From Planctomycetaceae bacterium (lineage in GTDB: Bacteria > Planctomycetota > Planctomycetia > Pirellulales > Thermoguttaceae), in contig JAIRLW010000210.1 of the NCBI GenBank assembly GCA_031259095.1, forward strand, positions 1-9,842: DNA of 9,842 nt. Reading direction: 5' to 3'. Below are positions 1 to 5,499 of the stretch, piece by piece; within the stretch, counting starts at the first letter, position 1; the number at the start of each line of letters is the position of its first letter. A program made the translations under genes and the position numbers. The notes beneath the pieces are model-generated. The model was not told where the DNA came from, did no database searches, and saw nothing but the letters and a program-made list of their open reading frames with translations.

Positions 1-132
1 CACTGCAAGTTGTAACATCACCCAAACCACGACCTCCTCACCTTGCGCATACAATTCACGAGCAATGGTTTCATTGAAACCATCACGCAATAAATCGGAT
101 ACTTCTGGAAAGGATAAAGGACGACGTAACAT
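1..132 (-). CDS. IS66-like transposase, N-terminal fragment (runs off left edge)
   Basis: An ATG at 132-130 on the minus strand opens 44 codons that stay open to the edge of the window. The product begins MLRRPLSFPEVSDLLRDGF and contains ELYAQGEEVVVWVMLQLA. That pattern, a short helical start followed by 'LYxQGxExVVxxxLQLA', resembles the beginning of IS66-type transposases common in planctomycetes. The match is from memory of the family, and the DDE catalytic part lies outside the window. There is no Shine-Dalgarno before the ATG. Instead TATAAT sits on the minus strand at 144-139, six bases before the start, which could give an almost leaderless transcript, but no good -35 is visible. GC content is higher than in the AT-rich DNA beside it, consistent with an inserted element. 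It could instead be an unrelated gene with a similar start. Confidence 0.55.
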   Translation of the reverse strand, partial: MLRRPLSFPEVSDLLRDGFNETIARELYAQGEEVVVWVMLQLAV

Positions 133-461
133 CGCAATATTATACAAATGCTAAAAAATTAAGAAAAGATCAATCTGAAAAAATTATTCCACTGATATGT
201 TACAAAAAATTGAACGGCTATTTTTTATATTAAAAAAATTACAAAAATAAAAACCGAAATTTCGAGTGTAATGACTATATTGAATACACTGAATATCATA
301 ATCTCGCCCTTGCAAGGCTTAATTATACTGAGGCGTCTTGACCGTAGGTTGTGCTGTGTTTCACTTACGGTTATACACGTTTTGTCCTTAATGGGACTAA
401 AAAATATTTTACTTATGATATATTACAAAATTTTTAACTATTCACAAAAAAATTTTTTGAA
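133..461. other. AT-rich gene-poor intergenic region
   Basis: No convincing gene is present. The stretch is very AT-rich apart from about 300-400, which is more GC-balanced. That segment contains a small inverted repeat, ACCGTA at 341-346 with TACGGT at 366-371. It also holds the 14-mer TTTCACTTACGGTT at 359-372, which recurs exactly at 4355-4368 upstream of rpsI, and a GTCC...GGGAC stretch near 380-395 reminiscent of the GTCCC hairpin family elsewhere in the window. It may be a decayed repeat. A perfect 10-bp palindrome CGAAATTTCG lies at 255-264. The end of the IS66-like element should lie somewhere in 133-270, but I cannot place a terminal inverted repeat. Confidence 0.5.
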
Positions 462-556
462 AATACGAAACAACAAAAAAACAAAACATACGAAAAGATA
501 TTAAAATATTAAATAAAAACTTTTCGTATGTTTTGTTATTTCGTTTGTTTCGTATT
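462..556. terminator. Long imperfect hairpin downstream of the GldF/GldG-like gene
   Basis: The inner arms at 481-497 and 520-536 are perfect 17-bp inverted repeats (ACAAAACATACGAAAAG and its complement) around a 22-nt AT-only loop. Outer arms AATACGAAACAA (462-473) and its complement (545-556) extend the stem with a few mismatches and a bulge. It begins 57 bases after the stop of the minus-strand gene at 613, and leftward transcription then meets a T/A-rich run near 445-460. It is therefore a plausible rho-independent or bidirectional terminator. The stem is almost all A-T and unusually long, so it may equally be a palindromic repeat. Confidence 0.5.
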
Positions 557-612
557 CCCCAAAAAATAAACCTCAAAACGAACTAATTAAAAATTGAGCG
601 TTGAACGGTTAT

Positions 613-3336
613 TTATTTTTTCCGTCTTGATTGCGGAATACCTTCGGTTTCACGAATTTTCCGAACAAAAAAGACGCCCAGAGCAATCAATAACGGCGGA
701 ATCGGCGGCAACGTTACGGCGGCAAGTTTGTATTGTCCTTGAATCCGGCGGATATTTTCGTTCAATTCGACGTCCGCTTTTTCGAGTTGGATATTCAATT
801 CGCGTTGCTGTTTTTCCTTTGCGGAATTTAGACGTTTTTGAGCGGTCATCATTGCCACGCCTAATTTTCGAAACGCCTCATCCTCATTAACGGTTTTTTC
901 CTTGAGACCTTTTTCGAGTTCCTTCATCTTGTCCGTCAGTTCTTTCTCTTCCGCTTCCGTTTGAGCGTCAAACTGTTTTTGCAATGCGTTACGTTTATCG
1001 TTTGTCGTTTTACGGATTTCGTCCGTGTTTTCATCAAACTTCGAAAGCGTCCGATGTTTTGGTCGCCGGTTGCGAACCGCAAGGAACCGTTCATCACCGG
1101 CAACACTGTCAATCGCATTCAGTACAAAAGTAACGTTATCGAAATTCAGATTGATTCCTGCGCCTGGTTCGTTGCCCATCCGCCTCAGACTGAAAAGGGA
1201 ATCGGAAAGCATGTCAATATCGGCAACAAGTAAAACATCTATTTTTGTTGCTTCCGGTTTTACGGGAGTTTCGCCTTCTTTTAATTCTTGTGCGGGCGGC
1301 GGCGGTAATTCACCGCGAATCCGAACCGCCAACTCTTCCGGTCGATCTTCCGCAATACATGACCGTTCCCACGTTCCATTGCCAAGTCCTTGCATCACCG
1401 CCCGCGTCTGAACAATTCCAGCCGGTTGCTGAAACGTTTGAAGCAACGGCGTTACAGTAAGCGTTGTTCCTTCTTTTGCGGGTAATGTTGTAATGTGTCC
1501 GGGAAACGGCAACATGATATATTGTAACGAAGCAGAAACCGGATCGGAGGAATTGAACGGCAGGATTTTTCGTTCAAGTTCCAAACTTCGGTCTAAAAAG
1601 ACGAACCCTTTGGGAATTTGCGCCAATTTTCGTATCGGCGAATATTCCTGCCAAACCGCTTGTGTTCCTTCAATTGTTGCACCTAAAAGAGTCCAGAGCG
1701 GACTAATATCGCCTTTGGGAGTTTGCCGTCCCATCATCATCATCATTTGCGACGGCGGTTGACGCGGTTCGGCAGTTCCCGCAACACTGCGAACATAAAC
1801 CGGCAACGGGTCTTCAAAAATTACGGTTGGTTGTCCGCGTTTTACTGCATCAATAAAGTTGTCGATTTCCGCCGGTCCCAACGCCGAAGGTTGAACCGCA
1901 AGCAACGCATCAAATTTATCCCGAATCGGTTCCGCCGGATCAACTTCAACAACAGTATATTGACGTTGCAGTTCGTCAATGATTTGCCATTGCGGCGACA
2001 TTGAAAATGTTTGCATATCGAGCCGACCGAAAAGCGGCGCATCCGTTTTGAGAATACCGATACGTTTTTTCTGCGGAGTTATTACGCCGTAAAGAGCATG
2101 AATCAATTCGTATTCGACGGAAAGTCCCCGATCAATAAACGGTAACGTCAACGAGTTGAGACCAGACCTAAACGCAATTCCTAGAAAAATACTTTTGAGT
2201 TCGCGTTTTCCACGCGCGGCAAACGACACTTCTTGCGGTTTAATTTCGTAACGTTGATTGGCAATCAACGCCGGTTCGGTATTCGGACGAATATTGTAAT
2301 GCGGATTGACAACGACATTTTTACCGCAAATCGACTGAATTTCATCGAGAATCGAAATGATATCGAGTCTTGTCTGGACGTGCGATTCCGGCACGTCGGG
2401 ACTCAGAAACGCTTCAATCACGACCGGATATTCCGGTTTAAGATTACGCAAGAGTTTAACGGTTTCCGGTGAAAGCGTGCTTAATTTTTCTTCGGTCAAG
2501 TCGGCGCGAAGATCGTGTTGACGGAAAATGAAACACAAACTTAGTCCGATCAGAAAAAGACTGACCGTGCGAACAGAAAAATGAAACGTTCCCACTAATT
2601 TCCGTTGCGCTGTCCAATGCCGACGACCAATCATCACCATACTTAAATAAAGCATCGTTGAAGTGATCATGGCAAAATACAAAATACTTGAGAAATTGAT
2701 AATGCCGCGACCAAACAATTCAAACTGCGACGCGATACTAAAACCTTTCAGGAATTGGGCGATATTAGCGGGAACCGGCGATGCGTCAATCCATTGCAAG
2801 GCGATCAACGGCGAACAAAAAATCGCGCCGAGAATATACGCCACCGTGAGATTTCCGGTCAAAAACGAGGCGACCATTCCGATGGAAATCATGGAGACGC
2901 CGACAAACCAATACCCGATATACGTACAAATAAAAAGTCCGGTATCGGGCATACCGAGAAATTTTAGGATTAGTAAATTACAGAAGAGTGAAAAGAGGAG
3001 TGAAACGGTGTAGATACAAACAGCCGCTTTGAATTTACCGAGAACGATATCGAAATCGCTTGCGGGAATGGTGAGCAACAGTTCATCGGTTCCCTGACGG
3101 CGTTCGTCCGCCCAGATGCCCATCGTGATTGCCGGTACAAAAACCAGCATGATGAGCGGAAACCAAAGATTGAGTTGATCGAGGTTGGCGAGATTGGCGT
3201 TGAAAAATTCGTCCGGCAAAAACGCCGCAATCGAACTAAGCAGCACAAAAACGCAAATAAAAACGTAACCGGTTGGATTGGAAAGATAACCGACAAAATT
3301 ACGTTTGAAAACAGAATACAATACTTTCGTGTTCAT
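613..3336 (-). CDS. ABC-2 permease fused to GldG-like auxiliary domain
   Basis: A 907-residue membrane protein joining two parts that are separate (GldF and GldG) in gliding Bacteroidetes. Residues 1-270 form an ABC-2 permease: helices near 24-41, 57-75, 103-125, 133-160, 165-182 and 215-236, with the family signature ADERRQGTDELLLTIPASDF at 76-95. A further helix at about 256-272 leads into the GldG/ABC_transp_aux region, opening with the typical DLTEEKLSTLSPETVKLL (279-296) followed by strands such as PVVIEAFLSPDVPES. A charged coiled coil spans about 760-870, and a last helix (LPPIPPLLIALGVFFVR) precedes a basic tail ending RRKK. The start ATG at 3336 follows GGAG four bases upstream. The partner ATPase is not beside it, so it must be encoded elsewhere. 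By homology the complex would export or act on envelope components; the substrate is unknown. A run of five Met occurs mid-protein. Confidence 0.88.
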   Translation of the reverse strand: MNTKVLYSVFKRNFVGYLSNPTGYVFICVFVLLSSIAAFLPDEFFNANLANLDQLNLWFPLIMLVFVPAITMGIWADERRQGTDELLLTIPASDFDIVLGKFKAAVCIYTVSLLFSLFCNLLILKFLGMPDTGLFICTYIGYWFVGVSMISIGMVASFLTGNLTVAYILGAIFCSPLIALQWIDASPVPANIAQFLKGFSIASQFELFGRGIINFSSILYFAMITSTMLYLSMVMIGRRHWTAQRKLVGTFHFSVRTVSLFLIGLSLCFIFRQHDLRADLTEEKLSTLSPETVKLLRNLKPEYPVVIEAFLSPDVPESHVQTRLDIISILDEIQSICGKNVVVNPHYNIRPNTEPALIANQRYEIKPQEVSFAARGKRELKSIFLGIAFRSGLNSLTLPFIDRGLSVEYELIHALYGVITPQKKRIGILKTDAPLFGRLDMQTFSMSPQWQIIDELQRQYTVVEVDPAEPIRDKFDALLAVQPSALGPAEIDNFIDAVKRGQPTVIFEDPLPVYVRSVAGTAEPRQPPSQMMMMMGRQTPKGDISPLWTLLGATIEGTQAVWQEYSPIRKLAQIPKGFVFLDRSLELERKILPFNSSDPVSASLQYIMLPFPGHITTLPAKEGTTLTVTPLLQTFQQPAGIVQTRAVMQGLGNGTWERSCIAEDRPEELAVRIRGELPPPPAQELKEGETPVKPEATKIDVLLVADIDMLSDSLFSLRRMGNEPGAGINLNFDNVTFVLNAIDSVAGDERFLAVRNRRPKHRTLSKFDENTDEIRKTTNDKRNALQKQFDAQTEAEEKELTDKMKELEKGLKEKTVNEDEAFRKLGVAMMTAQKRLNSAKEKQQRELNIQLEKADVELNENIRRIQGQYKLAAVTLPPIPPLLIALGVFFVRKIRETEGIPQSRRKK

Positions 3337-3455
3337 GGTTCTCCGGTCAAATCAGGTTAAAAAATGAGGGTTAAACAAAATTAATATCAGGAAATCGCAC
3401 CGATTACGAATGACCTGATTGTTATTTCCATAAAGGGAAATCTAAACGGGCGATC

Positions 3456-3484
3456 ATTTTACACGAAATCGCAAAAGGTTGCAA
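3456..3484 (-). promoter_or_regulatory. Sigma-70-like promoter for the GldF/GldG-like gene
   Basis: Read on the minus strand, TTGCAA (3484-3479) and TAAAAT (3461-3456) are separated by exactly 17 bases. The predicted transcription start near 3449 leaves a leader of about 110 nt before the ATG at 3336. That leader contains two small inverted repeats: ATTTCC/GGAAAT at 3424-3429 and 3436-3441, and ATCAGG/CCTGAT at 3386-3391 and 3414-3419. This rests on motif match only. Confidence 0.5.
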
Positions 3485-3527
3485 GTGTTCATTGGGACAA
3501 TAGAGTTAATAGTAATTAGGGCGTTGC

Positions 3528-3649
3528 TAAAAATTCATTTTTAACCACAAAGTTTTATGAAAAATCAACATCGTTTGTCCCTAATGCCCCTATCGTCCCT
3601 AAAGTCCCTGTAAAAAAGGACTTTAAGGACGATAGGGATATTAGGGATA
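3528..3649. repeat. Dispersed hairpin repeat, GTCCC family, copy 1
   Basis: A flanking tail (about 3528-3575, starting TAAAAATTCATTTTTAACC) is followed by a hairpin with 32-nt arms at 3576-3607 and 3618-3649, few mismatches and a 10-nt loop. The left arm has a 9-nt rhythm: GTCCCTAAT, GCCCCTATC, GTCCCTAAA, GTCCCTG. Tail plus left arm recurs in inverted orientation at 8976-9062 with high similarity, differing by a short insertion near 3567-3574. It lies between the divergent promoters of the minus-strand ABC gene and rplM, so it is not positioned to terminate either gene. An upstream stretch at about 3515-3535 also resembles the start of the element after rpsI. Confidence 0.75.
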
Positions 3650-3686
3650 AAGAATCAAAAATCTTTGGGATTTTTTCCCCCCCGTC

Positions 3687-3714
3687 TTGGCAAGGAAAAA
3701 AAACTGTGTAAAAT
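3687..3714 (+). promoter_or_regulatory. Candidate promoter for rplM
   Basis: TTGGCA at 3687-3692 and TAAAAT at 3709-3714 are spaced by 16 bases. Predicted start near 3721 gives a leader of about 46 nt before the rplM ATG at 3767. The -10 is identical to that proposed for the divergent ABC gene. A T6C7 homopolymer pair (3671-3683) sits immediately upstream. Confidence 0.45.
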
Positions 3715-3766
3715 CACGTTTTCTTTCAAAACTTTCAATTTATGTAAATTTGGCGAGTTAATAATT

Positions 3767-4207
3767 ATGGATAAAACTTATATGGCAAAACCGAACGAAG
3801 TTCCACAAAAGTGGTACCTCGTCGATGGAACAGACAAAGTGGTTGGACGGTTAGCAAGCGATATTGCCATGATCCTCATGGGAAAACACCGACCAACTTA
3901 TACTCCGCATGTCGATACCGGTGAATATGTGATCGTAACCAATGTCGATAAAATCGTGTTCACAGGAAAAAAAATCAATCAAAAGAAATATACCTGGTAC
4001 ACCAAATGGCCCGGTCTCCGAACCGAAACCGTCCGTCATCGGTTGGAACATAAACCCGAACTCGTCTTAACGGAGGCAGTTCGGCGAATGCTCCCGAAAA
4101 ATAAACTCGCTAAAAAAATGCTCTCAAAGTTAAAAGTTTACCGCTCCGGCATCGCCCACCCGCATCAGGCTCAACAACCGGAAAGACTCGAATTAGCAAA
4201 AAAATAA
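3767..4207 (+). CDS. rplM: 50S ribosomal protein L13
   Basis: 146 residues, against about 142 in E. coli. L13 is an early-assembling large-subunit protein that binds 23S rRNA. Family landmarks are present in order: KWYLVDGTDKVVGRLAS near the start, GKHRPTYTPHVDTGEYVIV, the TGKK segment, AVRRMLPKNKLAKKMLSKLK, and a C-terminal HPHQAQQPERLEL. The ATG at 3767 is chosen because it gives the usual L13 N-terminus (MDKTYMAKP...). The frame stays open upstream to 3665, but that adds 34 residues unlike any L13 and would begin before the proposed promoter. An ATG at 3782 is a possible alternative start. The ribosome binding site is weak (GGCGAG about 10 bases upstream). rpsI follows, but after 195 bases instead of the usual short gap. 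Confidence 0.96.
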   Translation: MDKTYMAKPNEVPQKWYLVDGTDKVVGRLASDIAMILMGKHRPTYTPHVDTGEYVIVTNVDKIVFTGKKINQKKYTWYTKWPGLRTETVRHRLEHKPELVLTEAVRRMLPKNKLAKKMLSKLKVYRSGIAHPHQAQQPERLELAKK

Positions 4208-4212
4208 ATGAT

Positions 4213-4311
4213 GGGAACTTCTAAAAAATCGTTTTTTGATCGACCGAATTCAACTAAATATCGGCTACAATCGATTTTGGTCGATTTCAGTTGAAGTTTT
4301 TAGAAGTTACC
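4213..4311. repeat. MITE-like element between rplM and rpsI
   Basis: A 99-bp segment bounded by 15-bp inverted ends with one mismatch: GGGAACTTCTAAAAA at 4213-4227 and its near complement at 4297-4311, of which 12 bp (4216-4227 against 4297-4308) are perfect. The interior carries GATCGACCGAA at about 4238-4248 and an opposing TTGGTCGATTT at about 4278-4288, so the transcript can fold on itself. The same 12-mer AACTTCTAAAAA, again followed by a GATCGAC interior, starts the element after rpsI. No clear target-site duplication is seen and there is no coding capacity. It could be a non-autonomous transposable element or a palindromic intergenic repeat with a role in transcript processing. Confidence 0.6.
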
Positions 4312-4402
4312 TAATGGCAGAACAATACTAAACATCCATAAGTGATTATGTTCATTTCACTTACGGTTCACATTACTTTTACTTAATTGATTAAAAAATA
4401 CA

Positions 4403-4828
4403 ATGGTTCATCTTGGTCAATTTATCATTGAAGGAAACGGTAAAAATGATTTTCTCGGAACAGGACGGCGTAAATCGTCGGTTGCACGAGTTCGGGTACG
4501 TCCGGGAACCGGTAAAATCAGCATCAATTGCCGTGAATTAGAAGATTTTTTCAAAACGGCTCAACAACGGAATTCGGTTCTGTCTCCGTTGGTGTTGACC
4601 GAAAAACAAAACGACATCGATGTGTTGATTCAGGTCGAAGGCGGCGGCACCACCGGTCAGGCAGACGCTTGTAAACTCGGTATCGCCCGCGCGATCAAAA
4701 AATTCGACCCGGAAACTGAACCCAAATTACGCGAACACAGTCTTTTGACCCGCGACGCCCGCGAAGTGGAACGTAAAAAGTACGGTCTCCGAAAAGCACG
4801 ACGAGGAACGCAATTTTCAAAACGTTAG
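4403..4828 (+). CDS. rpsI: 30S ribosomal protein S9
   Basis: 141 residues, against about 130 in E. coli. S9 sits in the head of the small subunit, and its C-terminal tail reaches the P-site tRNA. Diagnostic segments are GTGRRKSSVARVRVRPGTGK near residue 20, VEGGGTTGQADACKLGIARA in the middle, and the C-terminus ERKKYGLRKARRGTQFSKR with the invariant SKR end. The ATG at 4403 gives an N-terminal extension of roughly 17 residues before the conserved core. It has no recognisable Shine-Dalgarno, and no later in-frame ATG precedes the core. It follows rplM in the conserved order but is separated by a MITE-like insertion, so it may rely on read-through or on its own promoter; none is convincing in 4312-4402. 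Confidence 0.96.
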   Translation: MVHLGQFIIEGNGKNDFLGTGRRKSSVARVRVRPGTGKISINCRELEDFFKTAQQRNSVLSPLVLTEKQNDIDVLIQVEGGGTTGQADACKLGIARAIKKFDPETEPKLREHSLLTRDAREVERKKYGLRKARRGTQFSKR

Positions 4829-4857
4829 TAAATTGCAAAAAATTTAATTCTAAATTG

Positions 4858-4899
4858 AAGGCGATGCGTTTCACGAAATATGGTGAAATGTATCGCCTT
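4858..4899 (+). terminator. Hairpin after rpsI
   Basis: Arms of 17 bases at 4858-4874 and 4883-4899 (AAGGCGATGCGTTTCAC against GTGAAATGTATCGCCTT) pair fully in RNA if two G-U wobbles are allowed, with an 8-nt loop. It begins 30 bases after the rpsI stop. There is no strong U-tract after it, so termination may be weak or factor-assisted. Confidence 0.6.
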
Positions 4900-4903
4900 A
4901 TCT

Positions 4904-4983
4904 ATTAGGGCAACTTCTAAAAACTCATTTTGATCGACTAAAATGATTTCGGTCGATTTTAATCGATTGAAATCGACCGAAAT
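4904..4983. repeat. Element related to the rplM-rpsI MITE, with 38-bp palindrome
   Basis: Begins ATTAGGGCAACTTCTAAAAA; the 12-mer AACTTCTAAAAA at 4912-4923 is identical to 4216-4227. It is followed by CTCATTTTGATCGAC, close to the matching part of the earlier copy. The end is a near-perfect palindrome at 4946-4983: 14-bp arms ATTTCGGTCGATTT / AAATCGACCGAAAT around AATCGATT, with only the T/G pair at 4960/4969 unpaired. The matching right end TTTTTAGAAGTT of the first copy is absent, so this copy appears truncated or rearranged. Both copies lie in the same orientation on either side of rpsI. Confidence 0.6.
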
Positions 4984-5070
4984 TGATTAGGGTCAATTAA
5001 AAATCTCGATAATTCCCCTTCTAAAAAAAAAATCTTCAAAAAAATTTATTTTCTTTGTCTGGAAGGAGTT

Positions 5071-5139
5071 ATGAAACAAATCTACCCCAAAATGTTGGAT
5101 TCTAAAAAGAATTATTGCTGGAGTCTCTTGACAGAATGA
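5071..5139 (+). CDS. Possible 22-residue small ORF with strong Shine-Dalgarno
   Basis: GGAAGGAG at 5061-5068 is the best ribosome binding site in the window and sits two bases before an ATG. The frame encodes a 22-residue peptide starting MKQIYPKMLDSKKNYCW and ending at TGA (5137-5139). No family is recognised. It lies 171 bases upstream of the DUF1559 start and overlaps the proposed promoter for that gene. It could be a leader peptide, a small independent protein, or the surviving start of a gene lost by deletion; the site could also be chance. Confidence 0.3.
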   Translation: MKQIYPKMLDSKKNYCWSLLTE

Positions 5140-5156
5140 TTGAATTCGGTTTGAAT
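5128..5156 (+). promoter_or_regulatory. Candidate promoter for the DUF1559 gene
   Basis: A perfect TTGACA at 5128-5133 is followed, after 17 bases, by TTGAAT at 5151-5156 (four of six matches to the -10 consensus). Transcription would start near 5163 and give a leader of about 148 nt. It lies partly inside the small ORF at 5071-5139. Confidence 0.4.
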
Positions 5157-5163
5157 TAGGAAA

Positions 5164-5273
5164 CTTGGTTTACCACCAAGAACGGTTTACGACCAAAAAC
5201 AAATCGGCAAACTCGTTACCAATGTAACCGCCGTCAAGGTTTGTAAACCATCGTCCTGCCGGAGCAACAGGAC
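5164..5273 (+). other. Structured 5' leader of the DUF1559 gene
   Basis: The region between the proposed promoter and the ATG at 5311 contains several small inverted repeats: CTTGGT/ACCAAG (5164-5180), GTTAC/GTAAC (5215-5228), GTCCTG/CAGGAC with a GGAG-containing loop (5253-5273), and GGTTTAC present twice (5167-5173, 5184-5190) with a complementary GTAAACC at 5243-5249. The two GGTTTAC copies could compete for the single complement, giving alternative folds. No known riboswitch consensus is recognised. Confidence 0.3.
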
Positions 5274-5310
5274 ACAAAGTTAAAAACTATTTTTAAGAAA
5301 GGTTTTACCT

Positions 5311-5499
5311 ATGTCAGTCAAAAGAATGTTCGAAGCGTTTAACGTGTTAAAGTCCGAAGTACTCGCCATGTTCCGCGAAATGTTCGCCAAAGGATTTTCC
5401 CTGCGGAAAAAGAATGTTAAGATAGGCGGGGGGGGGGGTCTGGAGAAGGTTTCACACTTGTCGAGTTGCTGGTCGTCATCGCCATTATCGGTCTCTTGA
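5311..5499 (+). CDS. 5' part of frame-split DUF1559 prepilin-like gene
   Basis: The ATG at 5311 is preceded by AAGAAAGG at a normal distance. The frame encodes a basic leader ([20 protein letters not shown]..., then LRKKNVKI) and then runs into an 11-G tract at 5428-5438. Beyond the tract this frame reads unrelated residues and stops at 5497-5499. The prepilin motif and the whole DUF1559 body lie in the next frame, so this ORF is best read as the true start of the gene at 5466-6611. With 12 or 9 Gs, or a -1 ribosomal shift in the tract, the two join into one protein of about 433 residues with a 47-residue leader ending in Gly before FTLVE. As written, translation gives only a 62-residue dead-end peptide. 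Confidence 0.75.
   Translation: MSVKRMFEAFNVLKSEVLAMFREMFAKGFSLRKKNVKIGGGGGLEKVSHLSSCWSSSPLSVS
5428..5438 (+). repeat. Poly-G tract (G11) at the frame junction
   Basis: Eleven consecutive G residues after GATAGGC and before TCTGG. The start frame (from 5311) and the DUF1559 frame are offset so that 11 Gs is out of frame, whereas 9 or 12 would be in frame. The body frame cannot begin earlier on its own: it has a stop at 5418-5420 and no ATG before the prepilin motif. Such tracts mutate readily by slipped-strand mispairing and are also slippery for RNA polymerase and ribosomes (G GGG GGG heptamers). They are equally prone to sequencing and assembly error. Confidence 0.9.

Noticed and set aside
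271..504. 77-residue ORF on the plus strand
   Set aside because: AT-rich low-complexity translation, no Shine-Dalgarno, no recognisable family, and it runs into the hairpin at 462-556.
594..3360. Plus-strand ORFs opposite the ABC/GldG gene (for example 594-890, 1025-1411, 2663-3013) and minus-strand shadow ORFs
   Set aside because: All lie in other frames of a well-supported 907-residue gene and show no family motifs.
3665..3766. N-terminal extension of L13 from the ATG at 3665
   Set aside because: The 34 added residues are unlike any L13 and precede or overlap the proposed promoter; the ATG at 3767 gives the standard start.
5466..5468. TTG as the real start of the DUF1559 protein
   Set aside because: It would remove the GFTLVE part of the prepilin processing site and lacks a ribosome binding site; the ATG at 5311 with AAGAAAGG is far better.
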